A stretch of DNA of 64,000 bases, from assembly GCF_029227915.1 (NCBI RefSeq), contig NC_079881.1, forward strand, positions 5,582,001 through 5,646,000, read 5' to 3'. The notes beneath the pieces are model-generated. The model was not told where the DNA came from. It did no database searches and was given only the letters and a program-made list of their open reading frames with translations. The stretch is from Hydractinia symbiolongicarpus. Its lineage: Eukaryota > Cnidaria > Hydrozoa > Anthoathecata > Hydractiniidae. Position 1 is the stretch's first letter. Each line of letters begins with the position of its first letter. The translations under genes were made by a program, and so were the position numbers. Of this stretch, positions 38,101 through 44,787 are shown in pieces.

Positions 38101-41100
38101 ATCGTCGTACTTTACGTGTGCAAATGTAGATTATTCATTTCGTCCAATCACATCGTATACGGCGTCGGAAACGTCTAGCATGAACTCGTCACGTTGTTCC
38201 GACGTTAGTATTTCACCCGATCCACCCTCATCATTAGAAGGTACATTTTACCCTATTTTAATATTTTTTAAGTTATTTTTGTATGTATCATTATTTAAGT
38301 ATTATATTTCATATTTCCATTTTTTATTTAGATTTAAAAGACGATAAACCTCAAGGCGACACGGATCGTCATCGTCGGACAAAATATTCCGACGCACAGT
38401 TAAGTGAACTACATAAAGTTTTTTACACCACTACTTATCTCACCTTAAAAGAGAGATACGAACTTGCTAACAGACTTAAATTAACCGAGAGACAAGTAAA
38501 AAATTGGTTCCAAAATCGCAGGATGAAAGCTAAACGCGATTATATTGACGCCATAGAAAAAGGGTATGTCGTACCTGTTGAAAATCCTGGTTTACCACGC
38601 TTTAGTCGTCTGCCGGAGAATTACTTTTTATCGTATCCGACATCACCGACAAAACGTTACTTACGCAAATTTTGATGATTTCAATTTTAATTTTTATATT
38701 TATTTATATATTTAGTATTATATATTTACTACTACGGAATTTCATTTTTATTATTTTTTGCACAAAGTTGTACAAAGTATTACAAATATTACCGTTCTGT
38801 TTTCAGGAAATTTATTATTTTTATTATTTTTATTTTTTACTTTTCACATTTTACTGGTCTTTTTTACCCGTCGTGTATTTTTTGCGGCCCCGGGTTTTCA
38901 TATTTGTACAATTTTGTATTTATTAATTTACTTATTTGAAATAAATTGTTGTCGTTTTATTATTGACTTCTTAAACGTGTAAACCCACTAGCCGCTGTCT
39001 ATCGCACTGAGTAATAATGTCATGTTAAAAACCAAACGAAATGGCGATGCGGGAAATATGTATGACGGATGAGACTTATAGCATCGGCGGACCCAAGGAT
39101 ATTTGTTAAAACTTGCCCTTAGAAGGAGATCTTTTATTCCTAAAAAATCTATACATTGGATTATCTAAATTGCCTATGCTGTTTTGTTTCAGCTTGTTAA
39201 GAACTGCGCTTTGTTCCCACTTACTTTATTGTCCCTAAGTGGCGAAAATTCGAGAAAGCGACATGAAATGGGACTGAAGAATAAATCAAATGAAACGTTT
39301 TTACGAGGTTTACTTCTAAGCTTGATATTACAGAGACACCACAAGAATAAAACTGAAAACCAGAAGTAAATTTAGCAAGAATTAACTTCGCAATTTTTCG
39401 ATAAATTAGATAAGGTATAACACTATGTCTCACTTTTTTTAGGTACTTTTTTTGCATTTTGTAAATATTTCATAAAATTTAAAAGTAGTAAAATTATTTT
39501 TCGGAAATTAAGGCAAACAATACTTTGATACGATAAAATTTGGGTGGAACTTGAAACGCTGGTAATAATGATTTATAATACTCGACCTATTGTGTGAAGT
39601 TCTGAAAGTAAAAGGGATGTAGCAGATGATTACTTCGCGCCTTATATCATTTGCCCCAGGCCTCTGTACAAAGAAAACCCGTCATTCAAGAGGTTTTGGT
39701 TCGAAAGTACTAAGTAAATATGGCGTGTATATAAGATGAATTAATATAACAAACAATATTTGAGATGATAAATCATTCTTAACAAATTCTTAACAAAGTT
39801 AAAAGTTTCAAATTTCGTAAATTTTTTGCATATTCATTTTTAATTAAGTCACGCATGCGCAGTGTTGAATCGTTTAATTTGCCCAGGTGTTGTTGGATGG
39901 TTTAAGAAAAAATCAAAATGATTTTGACACCTTTTTAATAATAACTTGGAATTTGGATGAAATTGATGACATTTTCCCTGGGTGACGAATTTTTTGTGTG
40001 GCAAAAGATCTTTGAAAACTTATAACAGATCGTATTACCCAACCGCTTTCTTTAGTTGTATTATTTTTTATTTTAAGCCAACGAGCTTGTAAATATATAT
40101 GTTCCGTTATTTATATAGTCCAATTATTTTAATTTATTTCTATAAAAAGTGTAATTCACAGATCTACAGCTATATTCTCATTACACATTCCAGTGAACCT
40201 ATATCCCCGTATACACATTCCAGTGAACCTATATCCCCGTATACACATTCTAGTGGACCTATAACTACATTCCCACATGCACATACCCAGTGGAAGTATA
40301 CATTCTACTAATACTTCCCTATGCACTCTTGTCAGTAGATATACATCCTCGATCATACGTTTCAGTGGATATATACGTCTCTATAAACATTTTCTTTTGA
40401 ATATGTTGCTGTTGTTTTCTCTTTGTTGTTAGATATATGGGCTACGAGGTTTGTAATAAATTTAGGAATTATATATTAACCCTTTACCTGGAGAATGTGT
40501 ATAATTTCCACTTTATCCTATTCCCCGTAACACATACAAATGTATGTTTCTGATCATTTATTTGGTCAATTCTGCAATTGATACATGCACGTATTCTTTT
40601 TATAAAAAGCATTACATATGGTTAATATATCTGAGATAAATGTGTGTTATACATTTCAGCTCTACAGTCGCTACTCAAGAACAAGCAGTTCAGTTGACAA
40701 ACGACCGTTCAATTCTAACGGCACATCAAGACAAATATGACGTTAAAGGGACAGCAGATCCTGGTAAATATATTTTTGATAAATAGCCGGTAAACGAGAT
40801 TACTGAATTATTTGAAGAATTATGTTACAGTGGACTCTTAACAACCCCGATATAGTAAGCATCTCGATATAACGAACCAAAGTCCTTTCACCTTAGTCTT
40901 AAGAAACTCCTACAAATCCTTTCTATATAACGAACCCCCGATATAGTAAACTCTCGAGCCAAATTTTTCCGTCCCCCTCAAAGTACCAAATCGTAAAACA
41001 AATAACAAAAAAAAATAATTTCTTGCATCTAAGAATAAATCTTTTCTTAAAAACTTTGTAAAAAGTCGAGCTACATTTGTAGTTTTTATTCAAACAGCAT

Positions 41101-41620
41101 ATTTATCAACCGAATTTATAGGTTTGCATTAAACTTTCAAGTGTTCACAAAACTCAGGTGACCAGGTGTCTTTGTCAGCATGGTGTACTTTAATTTCCGT
41201 TTTATGCGAAATTTTTACTGTCATTTTATCAGGCAATTCATCTTGCAAAAGCATCTTGTAGATTACATTCAAAGCGATGTTGATAAAAGAAACTTGTGCG
41301 CAAACAAAACAATGCTTAATGAAGACATTGTGCCATGTAAACACACTTTCGAACGTCTCGTGTTTATTCGAATTTCTTTATCATTTTAATTTTAAACAAT
41401 ACAAATTTAAAGCACTTTTGTTCAAAAAGGTTCGACTTTTAAACGATTTAGGCAAATTTTTTCTCACCTTTCGATGTAGCGAACATTTTTCTATAACCCT
41501 TGGATGTTCGTTATATCGAGAGTCCACTGTATTTTTATCATTATTATTCTTTGTTTATTTTATTTTCTAGCTATGCGACCCATGACGTCTGTCAAATCTG
41601 CCGGCAAAAAACGTCGATGA
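3470..41620 (+). CDS. KATNIP: KATNIP (katanin-interacting protein, KIAA0556) spliced gene
   Basis: Conserved basal-body protein; in vertebrates it binds microtubules and katanin, supports ciliary signalling and is mutated in Joubert syndrome. I read 42 coding exons, all with GT-AG introns and compatible phases; total 4,905 nt, i.e. 1,634 codons plus TGA at 41618-41620, close to the human length of about 1,600. The first exon seen (3470) begins in phase 0 after an AG with no ATG, so a short upstream exon with the start codon is missing. Order: N-terminal conserved motif (QQRNK...QGFSLYLNGAN), acidic linker, then four WGD-x2-Y-x-GL modules separated by linkers, and a basic tail (AGKKRR). Introns of 8.0 kb (5120-13115) and 5.6 kb (35099-40659) each host another gene. 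Exon coordinates are in the following entries. Exon limits are by eye; 30575-30659 is the least certain. Confidence 0.93.
3832..4250. repeat. Repeat rich in 'tcctctaaa' units inside KATNIP intron
   Basis: The word TCCTCTAAA and near variants recur many times between two KATNIP exons. It resembles the decayed interior of a short non-autonomous DNA element; no clear terminal inverted repeat or target duplication was found. Confidence 0.35.
6031..6349. mobile_element. Probable non-autonomous hAT-like element (MITE)
   Basis: The left end carries AGGGTTTCCACGC and the right end GTGGGAACCCTG, forming an imperfect terminal inverted repeat of the CAGGGTTCCCA kind common in hAT elements. The interior is filled with 'tcctaaaa' units and codes for nothing. 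Target duplication not resolved. Confidence 0.45.
7046..7073. repeat. Short perfect inverted repeat
   Basis: ATTCTGGTATA, six-base spacer, TATACCAGAAT: an 11-bp perfect stem in intron 5 near the GPCR 3' side. Confidence 0.7.
7582..8607 (-). CDS. Class A (rhodopsin-like) GPCR, orphan, intronless, nested in KATNIP intron 5
   Basis: Intact 341-residue reading frame with seven hydrophobic segments. Class A landmarks: N48 in TM1, LSVSDL with D77 in TM2, C100 at the top of TM3, DRY at 127-129, W161 in TM4, CYMP at 241-244 in TM6, and an NSTIY at 287-291 in place of NPxxY in TM7. The N-terminus has a glycosylation sequon (NNTS) and no signal peptide. The basic stretch after TM7 gives an eighth-helix region and a Ser/Thr-containing tail. 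It would signal at the plasma membrane through G proteins; the ligand cannot be told from sequence. It resembles the large cnidarian sets of intronless amine/lipid/orphan-like receptors. It is transcribed opposite to its host gene. No promoter element was recognised. The first ATG of the frame gives a sensible receptor start. Confidence 0.9.
   Translation of the reverse strand: MTTISNNTSRFVRPECFLTFTEDILKNNNGNMLTVFYSFNMLFVFVMNTALIIGLVQTKNKTMTRSNKLFIFLSVSDLSVGLVLMPLLLYHLQISPNISCLEVAVRAFWITFPVILSGTHILLISVDRYLMIAMNNWYKKRFTDKVVLLLIVIEVLIAFSWGFGYAFITQGMDSKKTGTYFICLGIFEAIILTLAMKINLMVRATVYATTAKTATLQLNQKNYSRRLSATILFITISLVICYMPSVIALIVTGCFFHYYSTNPTYIRNIIIALIWSLLPASLNSGLNSTIYVLRNTRIRKYFKSLIYGEESQVHEHCSTTMASKEHAKINSEPQKLYTSEL
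10482..10628. repeat. Imperfect direct duplication, about 78-bp period
   Basis: TTCTTTTTAGATTGTGTG followed by a Thr-rich word TTGACCTTATGAC appears at 10482-10549 and again at 10560-10628 with scattered substitutions. Non-coding, inside KATNIP intron 5. Confidence 0.7.
12211..12241. repeat. Short inverted repeat (hairpin)
   Basis: AAAAGGTAACATCA, three-base loop, TGATGTTATCTTTT: a 14-bp stem with one G-T type mismatch, in KATNIP intron 5. Confidence 0.65.
13116..16257 (+). CDS. KATNIP: KATNIP exons 6-12: acidic linker
   Basis: Exons 13116-13228, 13746-13826, 14096-14158, 14355-14682, 14824-14958, 15449-15483, 16148-16257 (about residues 129-416). Very acidic and Ser-rich (SDSDSDDNNDDVEDNQ, EEEEDSSNDESSDSE), the low-complexity linker seen in other KATNIPs, with a short conserved patch SQDVIAAIAEENKKLEEY that is probably a coiled coil. 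Every junction keeps the frame. Confidence 0.87.
13300..13605 (+). mobile_element. tRNA-derived SINE, copy 1
   Basis: Carries a Pol III B-box-like word GGTTCAAACCCC at 13347-13358, a body shared with copies at 49.3-49.6 kb (inverted) and 60.2-60.4 kb, and a 3' end TCCTGGCTAAATA followed by an AATAAT-type tail. The plus ORF at 13289-13594 is only this SINE read through. It sits in the KATNIP intron after exon 6. The A box is diverged. Confidence 0.78.
15507..15625. repeat. Dispersed 'gtggaaaaatcca ... gacagacagac' repeat
   Basis: ACTAGTTGGTGGCCAATGG followed by AAAAATCCAAGG and, about 70 bases on, a GACA microsatellite. The same arrangement recurs at 20.66-21.04 kb, 33.6-33.7 kb and, in part, 45.74-45.82 kb. 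Confidence 0.4.
15640..16020 (+). mobile_element. LINE (non-LTR) 3'-end remnant
   Basis: Translates, with interruptions, to the C-terminal tail of a non-LTR reverse transcriptase (WLRSRLGIRIIRDG, LSWLGDVDRIKEG), then a 3' UTR and a GATGAT-type tail at about 16000-16018. Dead fragment in a KATNIP intron. Confidence 0.65.
16424..16464. repeat. Short tandem repeat next to a splice acceptor
   Basis: CTCATATATATATTTTCA-type unit repeated about two and a half times just upstream of the acceptor of KATNIP exon 13. Confidence 0.6.
16469..19916 (+). CDS. KATNIP: KATNIP exons 13-18: first WGD module
   Basis: Exons 16469-16895, 17464-17580, 18051-18185, 19272-19346, 19493-19671, 19839-19916 (about residues 417-753). 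Begins with a basic predicted coiled coil (QQRKLLKMLAELEAAEEEI), then module 1: SSNWGNKDFIGLTE, the charged segment IVDGKTKTVKDRHMWKC and KIVVWNYNRH. These landmarks (a WG-x2-x-(F/Y)-(I/V)-GL strand, an H/MW block and a VWNY strand) recur in the three later modules. Minus ORFs at 16337-17048 are shadows. Confidence 0.9.
18745..18862. repeat. Dispersed repeat with a CRE-like palindrome, copy 1
   Basis: Contains TGACGTCA at 18754-18761 followed by GCGACAATTAGCACATTTTG and a conserved tail ending TTGACAAGCTCAA. Related copies at 24965-25070 and 41933-42055. Lies in the intron before KATNIP exon 16. Confidence 0.7.
19994..21846 (+). CDS. KATNIP: KATNIP exons 19-22: SGRR linker
   Basis: Exons 19994-20031, 20153-20460, 21267-21459, 21735-21846 (about residues 754-970). 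Opens with SKPLWLE, conserved in vertebrate KATNIP, then a disordered Ser/Arg-rich part with a repeated short motif: RPSSGRR, RPTSGRR and KSGRRG. These look like docking or phosphorylation motifs (inference). An acidic helix EEMEKKELDDLFDLNV lies between. Exon 21 ends in KFHHLGRLTANLDD. Confidence 0.88.
20658..21040. repeat. Dispersed 'gtggaaaattcca' repeat, two adjacent copies
   Basis: ACTAGTCAATACCCTGTGG at about 20660 and GTCGTTAGCCTGTGGAAATT at about 20881 are two same-orientation copies of the repeat end also seen at 15.5 and 45.7 kb, followed by an AGACAGAGAACAGCTATT word. Confidence 0.4.
22265..24385 (+). CDS. KATNIP: KATNIP exons 23-30: second WGD module and following linker
   Basis: Exons 22265-22409, 22575-22669, 22753-22855, 23097-23191, 23356-23395, 23709-23855, 24133-24217, 24344-24385 (about residues 971-1221). 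Module 2: TTWGDRHYVGLNGIEVF, MHLWLTPF and MIRIWNYNKSR (the last crosses a junction), then GARFVEMALDGRLIFIGEIA and an acidic, Ser/Arg-rich linker. Exon 27 is only 40 nt; its phases still close. Confidence 0.9.
24965..25070. repeat. Dispersed repeat with a CRE-like palindrome, copy 2
   Basis: TGACGTCA at 24982-24989 followed by GCAACAAATAGCACATTTTA and a tail with TTGACAAGTTCAA. Same family and orientation as 18745-18862. Confidence 0.7.
25844..29647 (+). CDS. KATNIP: KATNIP exons 31-35: third WGD module
   Basis: Exons 25844-25959, 26774-26835, 27266-27431, 27729-27798, 29563-29647 (about residues 1222-1387). Module 3: SATWGDQNYLGLTGLELLG, NMWMIPF and GLRVWNYNKSLEDTFRG; then GPGHCHFDFAQDVLF, which matches vertebrate KATNIP closely. 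Two acceptors are possible at exon 31; only 25843 keeps the frame with the preceding phase-1 donor, and it adds VLTIFF before the module. Confidence 0.9.
27799..29562. other. KATNIP intron 34, otherwise featureless
   Basis: No gene seen apart from the hairpin. ORFs at 28316-28504 and 28708-28908 are AT-rich chance frames. Confidence 0.5.
28142..28181. repeat. Perfect 19-bp hairpin
   Basis: ATTTTCATCCATATTTGCA, two-base spacer TG, then its exact reverse complement. Lies in the 1.76-kb KATNIP intron before exon 35. Confidence 0.9.
29850..30250. repeat. Possible short non-autonomous DNA element
   Basis: Repeated 'ttcgagttaaccga'-like words at both ends (TTCGAGTTAAACGAAG near 29888 and GTTCGAGTTATCCGAGG near 30201) resemble pogo/Tigger-type terminal sequences. 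The ends do not pair cleanly, so this is tentative. Confidence 0.3.
30575..41620 (+). CDS. KATNIP: KATNIP exons 36-42: fourth WGD module and C-terminus
   Basis: Exons 30575-30659, 31290-31389, 32267-32406, 32923-33024, 34938-35098, 40660-40763, 41571-41620 (about residues 1388-1634). Module 4: SSWSDPYYVGLNGIEVYD, DDVRTPDKLIDGVNDT then DGRHMWLAPIYPG, and MIKLWNYSKTPARGV; this is the most conserved part of the protein. The tail ends in SAGKKRR. At exon 36 a nearer GT (30637) would break the frame; the one at 30660 keeps it but inserts about three residues relative to vertebrates. The exon 40-41 intron carries the homeobox gene. Confidence 0.9.
31661..31722. repeat. Two overlapping perfect hairpins
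   Basis: ATCTTAAGAACTGATCAAA, ATGA loop and its exact reverse complement fill 31661-31702 (19-bp stem). GATCAGTTC, AAAAT, GAACTGATC fill 31700-31722, reusing the same word. Located in the intron after KATNIP exon 37. Confidence 0.9.
32440..32880. repeat. Degenerate tandem array, period about 35 bp
   Basis: A unit like CCCATACTTTTTAACAGGTG followed by ACAATTTAGT recurs around a dozen times with strong divergence, filling the intron between KATNIP exons 38 and 39. Confidence 0.65.
33068..33195. repeat. 25-bp minisatellite, five copies
   Basis: Unit ACTACAACCATTAAGGCTGG plus GAATG, five head-to-tail copies with few differences, beginning about 45 bases after the KATNIP exon 39 donor. Confidence 0.92.
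33196..34937. other. KATNIP intron 39, right part
   Basis: No gene seen. Contains a 'cacagagacagacggacaacgg' dispersed-repeat trace near 33655-33680 and a 41-bp tandem array at 34349-34530. The plus ORF at 34435-34743 derives from the array. Confidence 0.5.
34349..34530. repeat. 41-bp tandem repeat, about 4.5 copies
   Basis: Unit starting AACTTTGTCTACTTTTGCGG repeats with starts at about 34349, 34390, 34431, 34472 and 34511. In the KATNIP intron before exon 40. Confidence 0.9.
36040..36531. mobile_element. MITE with long terminal inverted repeats
   Basis: Left end AAGCTTGGTTCCCACTGTGG and right end CCACAGTGGGAACCGAGCTT are inverted copies with one mismatch, about 25 bp in all, each continuing into TTTAA/TTAAA. 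Interior non-coding with repeated 'cccactgtg-ttttaa' words. Superfamily not certain. Confidence 0.8.
37533..37600. repeat. Conserved block flanking the homeobox gene, left copy
   Basis: GATGATTACTTCGCGCCTT and, after a short gap, GCCCCAGACCCCTG followed by ACAAA. The same order recurs at 39623-39690 in the same orientation. Confidence 0.75.
37982..38675 (+). CDS. Antp-class homeodomain protein (posterior-Hox-like), nested in KATNIP intron 40
   Basis: Two exons, 37982-38240 and 38332-38675, joined in phase 1; 603 nt, 200 residues. The start is the first ATG (MKRSITKIW); an upstream in-frame GTG is not a start. A canonical 60-residue homeodomain lies at about 98-157: R5, L16, F20, TYLT at 24-27, W48, F49, Q50, N51, R53, with the intron just before it. 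KLTERQVKNWFQNRR is helix 3; position 47 is Asn where Hox proteins usually have Ile. RRMKAKR ends the domain. The N-terminal half is acidic and Ser-rich; SITKIWRPY near the start is a possible docking motif. Nuclear transcription factor. The YLTLKERYELANRLKLTERQ stretch looks most like posterior Hox/ParaHox domains (inference). Same strand as its host gene. Confidence 0.9.
38940..38945 (+). terminator. Poly(A) signal of the homeobox gene
   Basis: AATAAA about 265 bases after the stop codon, after a T-rich 3' UTR. It lies within KATNIP intron 40. Confidence 0.5.
39623..39690. repeat. Conserved block flanking the homeobox gene, right copy
   Basis: AGATGATTACTTCGCGCCTT, then GCCCCAGGCCTCTG and ACAAA, matching 37533-37600 at about 2.1 kb distance. 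Confidence 0.75.
40183..40262. repeat. 30-bp tandem repeat, about 2.7 copies
   Basis: ACACATTCCAGTGAACCTAT followed by ATCCCCGTAT, starts at 40183, 40213 and 40243, the last diverging. 30 bp keeps frames open, which explains the ORFs on both strands here. Confidence 0.9.
40828..41529. mobile_element. Pogo/Tigger-like (Tc1/mariner) non-autonomous element
   Basis: Left end CAGTGGACTCT with nearby CTCGATATAACGAAC; right end GTTCGTTATATCGAGAGTCC ending ACTG. Flanked by TA on both sides (40826-40827 and 41530-41531), as expected for this superfamily. About 700 bp, no transposase frame; a minus ORF at 41129-41344 has no recognisable domain. In the last KATNIP intron. Confidence 0.8.
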
Positions 41621-41880
41621 CGTTAAGATATAAGTAGAAATATATCAGTCGCGGGAGAATATCCAGCAAAAACTTGATGTATTGCATTCTCAGCGCACTA
41701 AAATTTTTTTAGTGCATAATCTTGTTGATGTAATTTTCTTATGAACATTAAAGTGAAAAAAGAAACTTTTTTTAAGAGATAAACCCAATGTGTTGTGTTG
41801 GAAGTTGACATCAGCGTAATGTTTGTGAAAAAGCGCACAAAAAATTTTTACTTGTAAATATATTCTTATTGTCGTGTATA

Positions 41881-41886
41881 AATAAA
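41881..41886 (+). terminator. Poly(A) signal of KATNIP
   Basis: AATAAA about 260 bases after the KATNIP stop codon at 41620, with no competing gene between them. Confidence 0.55.
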
Positions 41887-41932
41887 TATAAATTATTCTA
41901 TTTATTTGTCGTCTCCAGCATACCAAATTTCG

Positions 41933-42055
41933 AAATGACTATGCTTACATCAGCAACAATTAGCGCAGTTTAAGAGGTTAGGTCAAACAACCTAGAATCG
42001 TACGTCCTAAGATTCGCCGTGTAAATTGACAAGTGAATTCGTAAATCGTTACAAA
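41933..42055. repeat. Dispersed repeat with a CRE-like palindrome, copy 3
   Basis: TTACATCAGCAACAATTAGC then CAGTTTAAGAG and a tail containing TTGACAAGTGAATTC. The palindrome is mutated (ACATCA). Directly after the likely KATNIP poly(A) site. Confidence 0.65.
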
Positions 42056-42303
42056 TTGCCATAGGTTTGGGATAAGAAAATGCGACAAAATGGCTTAGAA
42101 GGGTTCCAAATTACAAAGTGTGAAAAAATCGGATTGCAAAGTGATAAATAATCCGTCTCCCAGTAAAAAAGAAGTCACAGAAAAAGAATTTTATTCTATT
42201 TTGGCAGCAGAGATGAAAAATAACCATGGCCACACGGCAAAAGTTGTTTTTTGTGCTCATCATTTCATTTATGTGTTTAACTAGATAAAGTCAATAACAC
42301 GAA

Positions 42304-42460
42304 GAGCTTCACCCTAATCTCCATGGAAGCTTTAAAATATCTGATGAACCTAGTCAGACAAATAGCCAATCACAGACTTTAGCTTCCACCCTCATCTCAA
42401 TGGAATATTTATTAAAACGAATCCAACAGGTAGCAATTTGCAAAAGCAATCAAGATATAA
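42304..42460. repeat. Imperfect direct repeat upstream of peptide gene C
   Basis: AGCTTCACCCTAATCTCCATGG near 42305 is echoed by AGCTTCCACCCTCATCTCAATGG near 42381. Non-coding; could be regulatory or a repeat remnant. Confidence 0.5.
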
Positions 42461-42817
42461 ACCATTTTGAACAGAGAATAAATTATTAATAACATTTCCC
42501 CAAAACAATATTCATCGGACGTCATTAATCATTATTTTTTAAAGTTGAACTTGAATCGAAGTTAATGCATATTATCTGCTAAATTAAATGACTTCACTAT
42601 CTGATGTGTAGTTTCAATAAAGAATCAACGAGACTCCACATCACATAGCAAAAACATGAAATAAAAAATTCGGTGTCCAGCATAGGCCCTTTATATTTAA
42701 TTGCATCTTTTGACGTCAAAGCCAGGATGAGTCAAATATCTAAATTTGCGTATGTAAATATCGAACACATGCGATAAGTGCGGAGGTGGTAGATATTTTA
42801 GCATTAAGAAACTCAAC

Positions 42818-43765
42818 ATGAAATTACTAATTTTATTGTTACTAATGGTAACTGTCTCTCATGGAAAGAAATGTCTCTACAAAAGATGGTACGGATGCAG
42901 TGGCATTGAAGTAGAGCACAAAAATGTTGACATTCCCGATAGAGGTATGTTATAGAAATCCACTTTGTAAAATCAATTAATGCTCTCTTTGTTTTTTCTG
43001 ATAATTAAACGGCCCAAACCTTGTCGTCATTAAGTCACCAAAAATAAGGTCCACAGTGATCCCCCAAAGTTTGATGGAGATACCCGGCAACTACTAACAT
43101 AGCTTTCTTGACATACTTTTCCAGTGCCGTACGAAAATAAAGTTTTGTTTAAAGGGAGAGAGGGGATGGAAGGGGGTATATTTAGTGTTTCCGCGAGGGA
43201 AAACCACGGTTTTGCCCTGGGGCAAGATTTTAAAAATGTCACATGTACTTTCGCCCGCAAACGCATGAAATTCAACAAAATTGTACGTATATAAAGTGCC
43301 AAAAGGAACAGTATCCTTAATTTTGTATTTTGTTTTTTTAAAAAACAATATCGTCTTTTAAAAATTATTGTGGGGACTAAGCCTATGGCACTGTACTTTA
43401 CAATACCAAAAACTTGTTACTCAATCATGAAGACGTTCCCTCGAAATATTTATATATTATGTTTCCGCAATTTTTAATGTATAAAACCTGTTAAAACCTT
43501 CACTCCCCATTTATTCGACACTCTACATTCTTAAATCGGAAAATTATATATGTGTTGGTCAAGGGATGTTATTGTAACTTTTTGTTGTTAATTAATTTTA
43601 CAAAGAGCTGAATTTTGCAAAATCTAAAATATATAGAAAAAGCTTGCTTCATTTTTAGATGTCGTGAAAGCCAACAGATTTCTGATGAAATACTTCAGGA
43701 AAACGCTAAAGAAACTCAAGCTGGTCCAATTATCAGTAGAAAAAAGCAATTTAACACTGGCATGA
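42818..43765 (+). CDS. Small secreted basic CX7C peptide, gene C
   Basis: Two exons, 42818-42944 and 43659-43765, joined in phase 1; 234 nt, 77 residues. An N-terminal signal peptide (MKLLILLLLMVTVSHG) is followed at once by KKCLYKRWYGC, a two-cysteine loop C-x7-C that could close as one disulfide. The last exon (107 nt, 35 residues) begins DVVKANRFLMKYFRK and is rich in Lys/Leu, suggesting a cationic amphipathic helix. Genes A and B in this window share the loop, the phase and exact length of the last exon, and aligned positions in it. The first exon of C is unsplit, where A and B have an intron after the signal peptide. Probably secreted; function unknown. A hormone, antimicrobial or venom-type role would all fit the shape and none is shown. 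Confidence 0.75.
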
Positions 43766-44770
43766 CAGTGAAGAAGATATAGTTGTAAATGAGAACAGCA
43801 TAATGTATATAAAACTTTATAAAAAAATTAATTATATATAAAACAAATCTGGAACTTGGCTCCCTGTTGTATTTAGCCATTTAAAATGTAAAAAAAAACA
43901 CTTAATATCGGTCAGGAAGGTCATTCATTCCTGCTTTGTGTCCATGTTTTTAAACTCGGATGCTTTCTCTATATAGCATCAAAAAAGAGTATCGCAAGCA
44001 AGAGAGTGCATAGGTTTTTTCGATAAGCGCTCCCTTCTATAAAATCTTTATTCATAAGATCCTACAGGGGCGGCGCCACTAGGGGGGTTGGGGGGGGCTT
44101 CAATACCCTCCCCCCCCCTCCACTTTTTTGCTAAGTAATAATTTTTAATTTTTTCCAATAAGTGTGTCTATCACTGCATAAAAATTGATGTTATTCAACC
44201 AGAGAATCTGCAGGCTATCTCGCTAAAAATAGACGTTTCATGTGTTTTAGGACTCCAAATATGCGTTAGCTTCCAGACCTTTCGCCCTGGGAACCCACCA
44301 GGGGGCTTGCAGCGCCCCTTGGAACCCAGCTGTTTCGGCTATGTTAACTTAACTGCTATATTTTGTTACAATGCTTCCTCTACAAAAGGAATGTATATTT
44401 TTGTTCTTTGTGATTTTTTTATTGAAGGATTTTCTTTTCTTTAGATTTCCACGTGTAATAAAAACTAATCTTAATCTGGAAAAATTGGGGGATGCGGGTT
44501 CTAATAAATAAGTGTCGGTTAATTTTACGATTTTTTTTATTTAGAATTAAAGAATGTTAATAAATTAAAATGGGTTGGAAAAAGTTTTAAACTTTAGTGT
44601 TTCCAAAGCCCACTACTAACAGTATTGATAAAAGTTTGGTGATAAAAGACTAACGCAGCCTGCGATTTCTAGGGACTGGTGAAACATTTCAATTATAGCT
44701 TCCAGTTCAGGATATCACTGAATGCAGTATCTTACCATAGTTAAAGATTCTTTTGTGTTTTTGCACTCAA
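43766..44770. other. Intergenic region with G/C-run repeat
   Basis: No gene. At 44068-44125 a CAGGGGCGGCGCCACTAGGGG start is followed by long G and C runs; CAGGGGCGG is a known style of hAT terminus, but no partner end was found. Confidence 0.4.
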
Positions 44771-44787
44771 CGCAGTGATAAAAGATG

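Larger units (their letters stand above)
38946..40659. other. KATNIP intron 40, right part
   Basis: No coding exon seen. Contains the right flanking block (39623-39690) and a 30-bp tandem repeat (40183-40262). Short ORFs at 39184-39457 unsupported. Confidence 0.5.

Noticed and set aside
44068-44125. G-quadruplex regulatory element
   Set aside because: The G and C runs could form one, but the CAGGGGCGG start and inverted C run look like a transposon end; no gene start nearby.
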